Below, in pieces: positions 27,412 through 36,550 of a DNA stretch of 64,000 nt. Source of the DNA: Pseudovibrio ascidiaceicola (GTDB taxonomy: Bacteria > Pseudomonadota > Alphaproteobacteria > Rhizobiales > Stappiaceae). Below the pieces are notes generated by a model. The model searched no databases. It was not told the DNA's origin and worked only from the letters and a program-made list of their open reading frames with translations. How positions within the stretch are numbered: position 1 is the stretch's first letter; each line of letters opens with the position of its first letter. The position numbers and the translations under genes are program-made. Location: NCBI RefSeq assembly GCF_900114245.1, contig NZ_FOSK01000013.1, positions 1-64,000 on the forward strand, read 5' to 3'.

Positions 27412-28500
27412 TTATTTTTCAGATGAAAAGGTCATAGCCACTGGCAAGTGATCACTTACGCCCTTGCCGGTTTTGATGTTGAAGCGGTTTGGAACGACAA
27501 GGCCGGTTTTTGCGTCTGTACGCATCTGGCTGTCATGGGTGATGACCTCCGTGAATGAGCCGACATCTGCTTTCCATGAGGCGGAGGCTTCGACCATTGC
27601 TGGGGAGACCATGATCACGTCCAGGAATGACCAGGTCTTGTTGCCCCAATAAAAGGAGCTACCAGGTGCTTCGCAGCTATTCACTTTGTCGGAGTAGGCC
27701 CAGCCGATCTCGGCGGCTTTCTTCTGGACAATTTTGTCCGATCGTGTCCAGTCACCGCAGTTGAAATTGAAATCACCGGCTGCGATCGCCAGGGAGTTTG
27801 CAGGCAAGGCTTTGAAAGCGTCATTAAGAACATCAAAGGCCTGGAGACGGCAATTTAAACCGCGGCCACCTGAAGGAAAATGAACACCGAAAACATGAAG
27901 GCTTTCGCCTGTTGGTAGTTCAAACTCGGCCTGGACAATGTCACGAGTTACACGGCAGGTGCCCTCGCTGCCATTTTCAGGGAAAACTTTGATTGCTTTG
28001 GGCTCTGATTTGAGTGGCAGCTTTGAAACCATAGCGACGTCAATGCCGCGATTGCCCTTCTCTGCGCTGGAGTTGAGTTGTATCACTTCTGAGAAAGAGC
28101 CCGCTGGCAGTTTTGCCATCAGGTCTGTCACGACCTGTTTGTTCTCTGTTTCTGGTAGGACCAACACAGCTGGCAGCTCATCGAATGAAGAGATCACCGT
28201 TGCCAAAGCAGAGAGCTTTGTCTCGTAGGTGCCCTTGCTCCAGTCCATGCTCAGACACTCATTGAGGTATCGTTCACGGCTATTGTTGTCTTTGCAGGAC
28301 TTCACGTGAGCAGAGCCACGCGCATCTTTTTCAGGTTTAGGCAGATAAGTGTCATCGTGAGGATTCTTCGGATCATCTGCGGTATCAAACAGATTCTCTA
28401 CGTTATAGCTCATGACGGAGAGTGAGGTTTCGCTCGCAAAACCCATTGATGTTGAATCTATAAGTGCGCTGAAGCTGAGCGCTAAGAGTATTTTATCCAT
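27412..28500 (-). CDS. Secreted endonuclease/exonuclease/phosphatase-family protein
   Basis: A 362-residue protein with a signal peptide (ILLALSFSALIDSTSMGFA) and a DNase I-like EEP fold. Family motifs in order are SYNVENLFDT, LPETEN (metal glutamate), GVHFPSGG, AAGDFNFN (Asp and Asn of the active site) and SDHLPVA (catalytic Asp-His). Such exported EEP proteins are extracellular nucleases or phosphodiesterases. The substrate cannot be decided; the two cysteine-bearing segments suggest disulfides in the periplasm or outside. Confidence 0.85.
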   Translation of the reverse strand: MDKILLALSFSALIDSTSMGFASETSLSVMSYNVENLFDTADDPKNPHDDTYLPKPEKDARGSAHVKSCKDNNSRERYLNECLSMDWSKGTYETKLSALATVISSFDELPAVLVLPETENKQVVTDLMAKLPAGSFSEVIQLNSSAEKGNRGIDVAMVSKLPLKSEPKAIKVFPENGSEGTCRVTRDIVQAEFELPTGESLHVFGVHFPSGGRGLNCRLQAFDVLNDAFKALPANSLAIAAGDFNFNCGDWTRSDKIVQKKAAEIGWAYSDKVNSCEAPGSSFYWGNKTWSFLDVIMVSPAMVEASASWKADVGSFTEVITHDSQMRTDAKTGLVVPNRFNIKTGKGVSDHLPVAMTFSSEK

Positions 28501-28635
28501 TGAAAATTCCTCGTGATGTGAAGCATGAGCCAGTAAATCAAAGCTGAAATCTAGAATAAACTTAGTGATTTGTCGAAAAATTGATTATAATTTGAGATCG
28601 GATGATTAGTTTCAGTATTTTTAACGTTAAATCAG

Positions 28636-29466
28636 GTGGTAATGGTCGTGATTGCGTTTTTTAATTTTATGTCAGTTCGCAATTTTAGTGCTTTGAAGAG
28701 GTTTAATATTTTTGCATGCTTCATGCTTTTTGTAATTGCTTATTCTTCTGCGCAGAGCGAGCCACTTCAAATAGGCGAAATTACGACAGGTGAACACCCT
28801 CAACTAAATGTTGGTGGTGATAAGGTCGTTGTTCCTACAATCAATGGAACAGGGACTAAAATTGGTGATTGGCAATACATTGATATTTGTAAAAATTTTG
28901 GATCCAGTTGCCCTCGCCGTATTAACATTGGCGCAATGAAGGGGGGAGATCAAAATAATGATAGTATTGGCAGCTCAAAACCAACCAATCAAAACGATGT
29001 GGGTAGCTGGAAAGTATCTTCTGAAACGTTAGATAGCTATTTCCAAACAGAGATCGAGATTAGGAAAAATTTTGCAGAACACCAGAAGAATGTATACGGC
29101 TTACAGATTGAAGTTATTAGAGAGCAAAAAGAGTGGTCTCTCTGGATTCTTGCTATAATTTCAATAATTTGCTTAACGGCCTTGATTGTTGCTGGCTATG
29201 AAATTGTCTACTCAGTATTTTTACCTCAGAAGCGACTTCGTACAGTTTTGATGCATTTTAAAGAAAACGGTGCATCTGATGAGGTTATGCTCGAGTTTTT
29301 GAAGGGATCCGATGGGAAAGACAATGCAAGTTCACTGAAGCTCTCTGCCACATCCGCGCAGATTACAACTGCGGCGACGGGGCTCATTCTGTTTACTCTC
29401 GCTTTGGGCTTTTTCTTTTTGTACTTGATCTATGTGTATCGTCTTGAGGCGATGTCTATCGGTTAG
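28636..29466 (+). CDS. Membrane protein of unknown function
   Basis: A 276-residue protein with an N-terminal signal-like hydrophobic segment (about 26-39), a Gly/Asn-rich exported region with three cysteines, a charged coiled-coil-like stretch (140-165) and two membrane helices (about 168-188 and 246-266) flanking a cytoplasmic loop. The start may be the ATG at 28669 rather than the GTG at 28636. The gene is AT-rich relative to its neighbours, which suggests acquisition. No family recognised. Confidence 0.6.
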   Translation: MVMVVIAFFNFMSVRNFSALKRFNIFACFMLFVIAYSSAQSEPLQIGEITTGEHPQLNVGGDKVVVPTINGTGTKIGDWQYIDICKNFGSSCPRRINIGAMKGGDQNNDSIGSSKPTNQNDVGSWKVSSETLDSYFQTEIEIRKNFAEHQKNVYGLQIEVIREQKEWSLWILAIISIICLTALIVAGYEIVYSVFLPQKRLRTVLMHFKENGASDEVMLEFLKGSDGKDNASSLKLSATSAQITTAATGLILFTLALGFFFLYLIYVYRLEAMSIG

Positions 29467-29571
29467 TCCAACCCTTTTATTTTAACGCACTGTTAGCCAG
29501 GCCGTAAGGGTTTGGCTCACGACCAATCCTCGCATCCGTCATTCCTGAGACAACAAAAAAAGGAGTGACGA

Positions 29572-30438
29572 ATGGTCCTGTCAATAACTTCGAGACTAGC
29601 TCTCGCTGCAACCCTTGCGATGACGATGTCAGGCATACAGAATGCCTCTGCACACTCATCTATTCTGATTTCAAACACAGCGTGTCAGGAAGACATGCCG
29701 ATTACGCCCACCTCGCTTTATTGGCACTTGAAGTATCAGAATGATGCCACTGTCTACGCCATTTCTGCAGAGGGATACGTACAGGCATTGGTACCGGATG
29801 CGCCTCCGTTTAAAGAGACCACACGCCTAATAGTCTTAGGTAACGGTAGTTCGGAAGAGGTTCTGGATCAGAGTTCTGAGAAGTTTACCCAAAATTTGCG
29901 GGAGGGTTTTGAAGGAAACTCACCTGCGAGTATTTTTCTGGAAACCGACTATGCAGGATCGATCGGCAAGAACGGCCCATCTCTCAGACTTACTCAGGAG
30001 TTTCCAGATGCCACGATAATGGCAATCAAAGGAAAGATTGGCATTATCGGAAACAACTCTGAGAACCCTGAACACTGGTACATTGGCGCACACGCTCCAT
30101 TTAACTTACCAGAGGTGGCAGACCGTATGGAAAGCTTGAAGGCCAATATCTCGCAGATCTGGCTGGAAAGAAAGCTGCCCAACTATCCAAAAGGTTCAAC
30201 TAAAGAAGGCTGTGTTGAAGCCATGCAATCCGCATTTCAAGCTCCGGAAGGAAACGATTTCCTGAGGTTCATTGATACAATGTTTGCTGACTTTACCTCT
30301 CCAGAAGCGAAACAAGGCAGTGCTAGCATTGCAGAATACTACGCGTATATGGCTGGCAACCTACGGACTGTATGTGGACCAGGCCTGCCTTACTTCAGTC
30401 CTCATGATCAAAAGCATTGTGCAACTGCTGTCCAATAA
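29572..30438 (+). CDS. Secreted protein of unknown function
   Basis: A 288-residue exported protein: AAGGAG precedes the start, and a signal peptide ends near NASAHS. The middle part (TRLIVLGNGSSEEV, then a region ending ATIMAIKGKIGI) loosely recalls the cysteine-protease fold of clostripain/CPD-like domains, but the expected His and Cys are not in place. Four cysteines in the mature part could form disulfides. It is the last gene before the prophage cargo end. Function unknown. Confidence 0.65.
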   Translation: MVLSITSRLALAATLAMTMSGIQNASAHSSILISNTACQEDMPITPTSLYWHLKYQNDATVYAISAEGYVQALVPDAPPFKETTRLIVLGNGSSEEVLDQSSEKFTQNLREGFEGNSPASIFLETDYAGSIGKNGPSLRLTQEFPDATIMAIKGKIGIIGNNSENPEHWYIGAHAPFNLPEVADRMESLKANISQIWLERKLPNYPKGSTKEGCVEAMQSAFQAPEGNDFLRFIDTMFADFTSPEAKQGSASIAEYYAYMAGNLRTVCGPGLPYFSPHDQKHCATAVQ

Positions 30439-30464
30439 CCCCGCCAGGTGGTGAGGCCACCCTC

Positions 30465-31325
30465 CTACCCCACATAACTCTCCACCAATGAGAGGGGCAG
30501 TATCACTGCCCTTCTTTGTTTGCCGTCTATGGTGATGGCGTTTTGGGATTGGTGGGCGGCGGGGAGTTTTTGCAAGGCTAGTTTCCAGTTGCCGTGCCAT
30601 TGGGTGAGGCGGAAAACCTCCCACAGGTAGTCGTGATCGTAGGCGATTGCGACGCCGTCGGGATAGGCGTGGGGGCGTAGTTTGATGCCCAGTTGCTCCA
30701 TCCGGCGGGCGCCGATGTCATCTGCCAGGGCGAAGGCCAGGGCAATGCGGACGGAGAGGTTTTTGCCGCAGGTGAAGTTGATCAGGTGGGTCAGGCAGCC
30801 TTCCGGGTCATCGGCGGCGGTGCCGGCGACTTCGTTGACGCCCTCTCCTGCGATCTCTGGCAGGCCGAGCCTGTCCCACAGGGCCATGGCGGCCTCGCGG
30901 CCATAGATGTAGCGCGCTTCTTTGAGGAGGTTGGCGCGGGCGTTCATCTCGTTGACCAGCAGAACCTGCTTTGCGTCCTCCTGCTTTTGGGGTGTGGGGC
31001 CCATGGAGTAGGTGCCGGACTGGCGCAGCGCGGGCAGCACTTCTGCCGTCACCCATTTTTTGAACTTTTTGGCCGATGGCTTGCGAGAGCTGAAAATGAG
31101 CGAGTAGAGACCGCTCTCATTCACTGCTGTTACTTTTTGCTGGCCGCCAAGGGTGTCACTTGAAATGACACCCTGTTCATCTCTGTCAAGTTTGGCGACG
31201 GCTTGCCGGCTGTTCTTGATATCCAGTACGGTGCAGACATCCTTGGCGATGAACCAGAACAGGCCGTCTACCGATAATGTGCGGACGGGCTGCTCTTCAA
31301 AATCGAAGATGGTGAGCGCGCTCAT
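30465..31325 (-). CDS. BRO-N domain phage antirepressor
   Basis: A 286-residue protein with an N-terminal BRO-N domain (FEEQPVRTLSVDGLFWFIAKDVCTVLDIKN through KKFKKWVTAEVLPALRQSG), the DNA-binding module of phage antirepressors. The C-terminal ~170 residues are different, with GREAAMALWDRLGLPEI. Such proteins modulate the lysis-lysogeny switch or late expression. Its ATG overlaps the stop of the preceding 85-codon gene, so the two are coupled. Confidence 0.85.
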   Translation of the reverse strand: MSALTIFDFEEQPVRTLSVDGLFWFIAKDVCTVLDIKNSRQAVAKLDRDEQGVISSDTLGGQQKVTAVNESGLYSLIFSSRKPSAKKFKKWVTAEVLPALRQSGTYSMGPTPQKQEDAKQVLLVNEMNARANLLKEARYIYGREAAMALWDRLGLPEIAGEGVNEVAGTAADDPEGCLTHLINFTCGKNLSVRIALAFALADDIGARRMEQLGIKLRPHAYPDGVAIAYDHDYLWEVFRLTQWHGNWKLALQKLPAAHQSQNAITIDGKQRRAVILPLSLVESYVG

Positions 31326-31579
31326 GCCTGCCCTCCCCGGTTCAAAGAGCTGATTTTGCGCTCCATGACATCCAGCTCCTTGATGAGATCGCCGTGGCGC
31401 TCGGAGAGTTCATCCTGCAAGGCAACGGCTGCATTCCACAGCGGGCTTGGGCTGGAGATTTCGTTGGAGACATGCCCCAGAGCTTGAAACAGCCCCTCAA
31501 TGCGGGCTGCAAGGCTCAACAGTGCCGAATGGCTGGAGGAAAGGGCTTGAAGTGAGGTATTCCGGGAAATTTCTGTCAT
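31322..31579 (-). CDS. Small hypothetical phage protein
   Basis: An 85-residue, mostly helical protein. ATG at 31579 is preceded by AGGGAAT; a longer frame upstream is not phage-like. It ends overlapping the antirepressor start by 3 bases, which suggests joint translation and perhaps a regulatory partner role. No family recognised. Confidence 0.6.
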   Translation of the reverse strand: MTEISRNTSLQALSSSHSALLSLAARIEGLFQALGHVSNEISSPSPLWNAAVALQDELSERHGDLIKELDVMERKISSLNRGGQA

Positions 31580-31864
31580 GACTAATTCCCTACACTTGGA
31601 TTTAGTCTGACCTCCACCTGCGAAAATGGTGGCCAGACGCCACGGGTTCGCAGACCGGTGTGTAAGGCATACCGGCAGGCACAAAGCCTCCCATAACGTC
31701 TGACCATAAGCGCAACAAAAAACGCGCTCAAAAAGCGGTTTTCTGGCGCGTCGACGCCCTACACAACAAACAGGCTGCGAAACCCGGCTCACCACTTTGA
31801 AGTGAGCATGGGTAAGTTGACGGAGGATGGGAAGGTTGTCAAGGGAGGTGGAAACAACCAAGTT

Positions 31865-34105
31865 TTATTGTTGAGGAGGCTCGTCCCCGAATAGTGTTTC
31901 AATGGCCTCATCGCCATTGAAGGCCTCTCCTCTCTCATAACGATCGTCATCATAATGATCGTCATATTCAGATCTAGATTTCTCAACTACACTGTCTTCA
32001 TCGCACGAAAACGCGATATCAAATACCTCGCTATTAGAAAGAGAGAATACCGTATCATCAAACAAGTCTGAAACCACAGAAACGACATCAGATGTATCAA
32101 AATCGACTGTGTCAAAAGCAGGAACAAAATACTCACAACCTAGATAATATTCAGTAATATGATCTTCAGCATATTCTTTGATGCATTCTTTAATGTGCTC
32201 TCCTAGCTCACCGCTATCATCGAACTTCGAACAGTAATCATTTAGGAATGCGATATCTTCCTCAAGAAGCAAGTCAAAATCCTGAACTTTGAGCCACTCC
32301 AGAATTTTCGTTCTAAGTTTATTTTCATCAACAGTCCGAGTGTCAAAATTCAATTCATCGGTGATGAACTTAAGGACGTAACCGTGTGCACCGTCGGCAT
32401 ATCCGTTATAAATGTTAGACCAAATTAAAGTGGAAAGCTCTTCGTTCCGTTTTGAAGTGAGTTGTTTGAGGACATTATAGAACTCAATTTTTTCTTTAAG
32501 AGCGAAGCTGGCTGCTTTATCTAATCTACTGTAAACCTCCTGAAGTACCCAGTCTGATTGAATTATTCGGTTCTGCATTAAAGACTGTGTCTGGTGAATG
32601 AACTGAGCATTAGGGATGTGTTTGATAATTCTACGAAAAAATACTTCATCGCTGATGTATTCGCTCAATATAAAGTCACCAACTGAAGGGTTGACGTAAT
32701 CATAAGTGACACGGCCAGTGTGTTCTATTGTTCGATCAAGCAAACTCCCGTTTAAAAATTTGATCTGCTCAGAAAAGGTTTCGTGAGCATTGGTATAAGC
32801 ACCAACCTTCTGCAACGAAGCAAACAAACTTCTAACGGTTTTTTCGCTGACTATTCCTCCAAAGAAGAAGATCAATATTATCAAATCCCTAGAGAGACTG
32901 TCGATACCAGTGCGAAACAAGTTAGCCCAAATATCTTTAGGATTCTGGAGCTTATCTTTTATGAACTGCCAGTACTCATCAGGCTCGCACCGGACGTGCT
33001 TTTTTGTCGTGATATATTCTATAATCCGAGGGTTGTAGTTTTTGTGCTTGATGACGTTGAGGTACCTTTTATTTTTATAAAGCACCTCTAAGTATGAGTT
33101 ATCCAACTCTGAGTGCCATATTCTATTGTAAAGGATCTGAGCTTTCTCAAACATAGTGTAATCATCGACATCAATCTCAAATTCAAAATCTTCAGATCTA
33201 AGTTCTGTAAATATGTCGGTAGAGAACTTACCTCTATTAAGGACGTTGGTGCGGGAGGTAAGAATAAACTTCTTATTACCCCTCTCTATTCTTTTCATAA
33301 ATCTATAAATCTTAGAGTCTTGCTGTTGCTGCAAAGCTTCGAAATAGTTCCGACCTAAGAAATCATCGAAGTAAAAAACTTGCTTTTGACTCGATACAAA
33401 AGCTTGTTCCAACTCTTCAATATGCTCCGCAGCAACAACGAGTTCGTAATCTTGGCCAGCAAGGTATAAGCAAATCTGTTCAGCAGTCGTCGTTTTGCCT
33501 GCTCCCGGAGAGCCTGTGACGATCAGATTGTTGTTTTTGCTAAGGTGTTTGATGCACTTATCATATGCGTCTGTTTCAACAAAGAGCGTACTTTTCTCAT
33601 GAATTTCCTCAAGAACCTCGCGACTTCTTTCGGAGATCCCGTGATTGAACAAATTTTGCAATACGTTAGTGCTATGAAGCCATAATTTATAGTGCTTCTT
33701 TTCGATATTTGGATAATCAGCAATAAACTTATTCAAGTCCTCGCGACCATAAACATCCGTTACTTTCTTAATATAAGGGCTAAAAATTTCTTTTATTTGT
33801 TTCTTGTCGGTTCGTGAAAGCTCTGTTGATGTAGCGAAAATATATCCTGCGGGATCTAATTCTCTAACCTTAGGCAATTCATCTTTTTTCAAAATAGACT
33901 TCAGTTTGCTTAAGCTCGTTTTAGGTCTATGCTTGCATTGAATGATGACTTCTTGATCATCATCGTCAAAGTACCTGCCATCCACACCTCCATCTTTACC
34001 GGACTTGAATGTCTCGACGTCTACACCAAGTTTTTTAGAGAGAAGGTCTGCAACAATTTGCTCGAACTCTTTGTCGTTGATGGTGTCAAACGTATAATTG
34101 GACAT
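31865..34105 (-). CDS. Mrr-like nuclease fused to a STAND-type NTPase; candidate anti-phage defence protein
   Basis: A 746-residue protein. Residues 1-130 form an Mrr/PD-(D/E)xK restriction-endonuclease domain: FEQIVADLLSKKLG, the GKDGGVDG loop with D38/D42 and QCK at 56-58. Residues about 170-450 look like a novel STAND-type P-loop NTPase (nSTAND3-like): Walker A GSPGAGKTT (198-206), Walker B FYFDDFLG (244-251) and a sensor strand KFILTSR (279-285). The remaining ~300 residues are helical, as in sensor regions, and end in a very acidic tail. STAND NTPases with nuclease effectors (Avs4 carries an Mrr-type nuclease) recognise phage proteins and degrade DNA. This one is far shorter than Avs proteins. 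It is visibly AT-richer than the phage genes around it. Defence role is inferred. Confidence 0.75.
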   Translation of the reverse strand: MSNYTFDTINDKEFEQIVADLLSKKLGVDVETFKSGKDGGVDGRYFDDDDQEVIIQCKHRPKTSLSKLKSILKKDELPKVRELDPAGYIFATSTELSRTDKKQIKEIFSPYIKKVTDVYGREDLNKFIADYPNIEKKHYKLWLHSTNVLQNLFNHGISERSREVLEEIHEKSTLFVETDAYDKCIKHLSKNNNLIVTGSPGAGKTTTAEQICLYLAGQDYELVVAAEHIEELEQAFVSSQKQVFYFDDFLGRNYFEALQQQQDSKIYRFMKRIERGNKKFILTSRTNVLNRGKFSTDIFTELRSEDFEFEIDVDDYTMFEKAQILYNRIWHSELDNSYLEVLYKNKRYLNVIKHKNYNPRIIEYITTKKHVRCEPDEYWQFIKDKLQNPKDIWANLFRTGIDSLSRDLIILIFFFGGIVSEKTVRSLFASLQKVGAYTNAHETFSEQIKFLNGSLLDRTIEHTGRVTYDYVNPSVGDFILSEYISDEVFFRRIIKHIPNAQFIHQTQSLMQNRIIQSDWVLQEVYSRLDKAASFALKEKIEFYNVLKQLTSKRNEELSTLIWSNIYNGYADGAHGYVLKFITDELNFDTRTVDENKLRTKILEWLKVQDFDLLLEEDIAFLNDYCSKFDDSGELGEHIKECIKEYAEDHITEYYLGCEYFVPAFDTVDFDTSDVVSVVSDLFDDTVFSLSNSEVFDIAFSCDEDSVVEKSRSEYDDHYDDDRYERGEAFNGDEAIETLFGDEPPQQ

Positions 34106-34382
34106 CAGTTTTTTCGATCTAAGTAGTGAATCCTAAAGTCAAATTAATACGACAAACACTGCAACTTCAAGATGTGAAAATGTTAGCAGATGAAGTAAAG
34201 TGCAGAGTACAGAATTTGTGAATTCTGGTCACATGATTAGGAGCAGTTGAAATCAAGAAGGCTTCGAACTCTCTGTCTGAGCAATTTCTGAGCTGTACTC
34301 ATCTTGAACAACAAACGAAGAGTTCGTGAAGCAGTTCTATTTTGGTACTAAGCTTAGTAGAACCTGCTGGAGCAGCAGGAGT

Positions 34383-35372
34383 TTAACCGCTATTGCTACT
34401 TTCAACTTTGCTCAAACTTGACTTTAAGAGTTCAAAGAGCTGCTCTTGCATATGAGCGTCAGTTTTATGCTTTTGCAAGTCCACAGTGCTCTCATCTTTT
34501 TTCAAAATGAAGTTCCGTTCGGTATTCAAGAGTATTGTTGCTGCGCTTAAGATTTTATCTTCATCCTGAATTTGAGCCTCTTCCAATATATCCAAAGCCG
34601 CTACGCGCATCTCAACATTGGTATACTCATTTTGATAGTACTTGATATCCCGAAGGGACTGGCTATATAGCCGCAAGAAGAATACAGCAAAGCTCTGAAT
34701 CAGTAAGCTCAACAATACTCGAGGAATAAGTGTAGATAGGCTTGATAATAAATCCTGTGCCTCAATTGTGAAAACACTTATGCCGATGATCAGACTTGAA
34801 ATTGAAGTTGCAGCCACCCCAATTATCAAATTGAACATGCCTCGTGTTTCGAGCCTACTTATTTCCTTATTAAATCTTATAAAAGACCCTTGGTGCGTAA
34901 ACTGTTGAGCAGTTTTCTGTTGTGAGAAAGACGGTGCCCCCCTGACCTCAAACGCTGGTTTGAATGCGGCTCCAGTATCTTCTGAGCTTGGATCGAACTT
35001 CGGCCATGACGGCAAGGCTGGACGAAGGTATGCCAAAGACAGAGATACGATGAGAAGCACTAACGAGATAGATAACAAAATGTGTCGGTTCTCATATACA
35101 ATCTCAAAACCTGGAACGCTAAAAACACCAGTAGCAGCATAAAATCCGCCTTGAGAAATAATAGTAATAGATGAAATAACTATAGATAGAAATGAAAGTG
35201 CAAAAATAGAAACTGTAAGCTTGTTACGTTTGCTATAAGCCTCCTGAAAAACAATCATTTGATTGATAATTTCCAGATTAATAGAAAGATCTCTTTTGAG
35301 AAACGAATTCTCCTCAGATACCTTTCGATATTTTTCGTATAATTCTTCGAGATTATCTGTAATTTCTTGCAT
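34383..35372 (-). CDS. Membrane protein with coiled coils, unknown function
   Basis: A 329-residue protein: an N-terminal coiled coil (NLEELYEKYRKVSEENSFLKRDL), two membrane helices (about 52-74 and 96-115), a polar linker, two more helices (about 178-200 and 212-235) and a long helical C-terminal region. Four-helix proteins with cytoplasmic coiled coils are common as membrane effectors or sensors in defence cassettes, but no family is recognised. It lies between the nuclease-NTPase and the cysteine hydrolase, shares their AT-rich composition and could be cargo of the same island. Confidence 0.6.
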   Translation of the reverse strand: MQEITDNLEELYEKYRKVSEENSFLKRDLSINLEIINQMIVFQEAYSKRNKLTVSIFALSFLSIVISSITIISQGGFYAATGVFSVPGFEIVYENRHILLSISLVLLIVSLSLAYLRPALPSWPKFDPSSEDTGAAFKPAFEVRGAPSFSQQKTAQQFTHQGSFIRFNKEISRLETRGMFNLIIGVAATSISSLIIGISVFTIEAQDLLSSLSTLIPRVLLSLLIQSFAVFFLRLYSQSLRDIKYYQNEYTNVEMRVAALDILEEAQIQDEDKILSAATILLNTERNFILKKDESTVDLQKHKTDAHMQEQLFELLKSSLSKVESSNSG

Positions 35373-35505
35373 ATGTTAGATATTCAGTTTGCTTTGTGTA
35401 TTTACAATTAATGGTTGAGTAATAGAGCTTACTTTTATTGTTTGCAATCTCTTAACAAGCCAGAAATTTGCGACTACGAAAATAGATTTTGCACCTACTG
35501 TATCA

Positions 35506-35527
35506 GCAGCCAAACCACATTGGCTGC
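35506..35527 (-). terminator. Hairpin downstream of the cysteine hydrolase gene
   Basis: GCAGCCAA and TTGGCTGC form a perfect 8-bp stem 15 bases past the stop at 35542. No long T run follows, so termination strength is uncertain. Confidence 0.4.
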
Positions 35528-35541
35528 GGTCTAAAACAAGA

Positions 35542-36312
35542 CTACTTGAGCCTCAGGACATTGATGTGATCAAGTTCGCTTTGAGGATCGTCATCACAGG
35601 CGAGCGACACATGCCATCTGCCATCGTATGGCTTCATGGAAATGGTTCTTTGGCTGACGCCGGATGACTTGTCCGCCCTCACCTCACTGCAATCAATAAT
35701 GGTCAGATACTGGGTCTCTCCTGTGGTGTGCAGAACGGTATCTTCCGCCACCACCATCACATGCCCGGTATCCGTCGGATGCTCATCTTTGGGCAGCGAC
35801 CACGCCAGGATGGACCCACGGGCAATGTAATAGGGCCCGATGTTGACACTGCCGTCCTTCAGCGCCGTGATGTTCTGCTTCACGAAAAACTCGTCTGACC
35901 CTTGCGTTGCATAGTCATCCGCGAGCTTCTTATCTCCATGCGCATTGAGCGCCGCCCCAACACCGCCGCTCACATGAGAGACCACGTGATTGATAAAACC
36001 GGAGCAATCGGTAAGCACAAACGGCGCCTCATTCACAATGCCAATACAGGGATTACTTCCACTCCCCGCCATGCCATAGACCCCAAAGGTGGAGACGGTG
36101 TAAGCGGACTGTATCCGCCTGGTGAGCTCATCTGTGGCAGCATCGAGCTGCTCAAGGAAACTGCTGTTCTTCAGATTGTCAAAGTTTGAGAACCTCTCAT
36201 TTTTGAGGAAATCAACTTCGTGATAGGCATAGACATTGAGCACCTGCTCGCTCGCCAAAACAAAGCTCTGTGCACACTCCAAAACAGAGCGGTAATTGAT
36301 GGGCAATAACAT
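35542..36312 (-). CDS. NlpC/P60-like cysteine hydrolase
   Basis: A 256-residue protein with the papain-like arrangement of NlpC/P60 enzymes: nucleophile C103 in LTDCSGF, histidine H184 in TGHVMVV and a third polar residue near D207 in IIDCSE. NlpC/P60-type enzymes usually cut peptidoglycan stem peptides, while related folds act as amidases or acyltransferases. There is no signal peptide, so it may act in the cytoplasm or depend on a holin. Location between lysis genes and the defence-like genes leaves two readings: accessory lysis enzyme or toxic effector. Confidence 0.65.
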   Translation of the reverse strand: MLLPINYRSVLECAQSFVLASEQVLNVYAYHEVDFLKNERFSNFDNLKNSSFLEQLDAATDELTRRIQSAYTVSTFGVYGMAGSGSNPCIGIVNEAPFVLTDCSGFINHVVSHVSGGVGAALNAHGDKKLADDYATQGSDEFFVKQNITALKDGSVNIGPYYIARGSILAWSLPKDEHPTDTGHVMVVAEDTVLHTTGETQYLTIIDCSEVRADKSSGVSQRTISMKPYDGRWHVSLACDDDPQSELDHINVLRLK

Positions 36313-36550
36313 TTCCAGTTTCCTTTATTGGTCTTTTTCTGGAGTTGTTCAGATATAAACGCGCCAACCCTAAGTTTTGTCGGCACCAACACCCAAGCCC
36401 TATCTCACCCTAAGGTGTACACCCCTTTTACCTACACCCCCGCATTTTATGCTGCTTGCATTTGTGCGCGACTTTCGGTTTTTCGCGCACATGAAATGAG
36501 CCAGCCCACATGTGCAGACCGGCTCTTTTTCAGGAGACTTACTTCTCACA

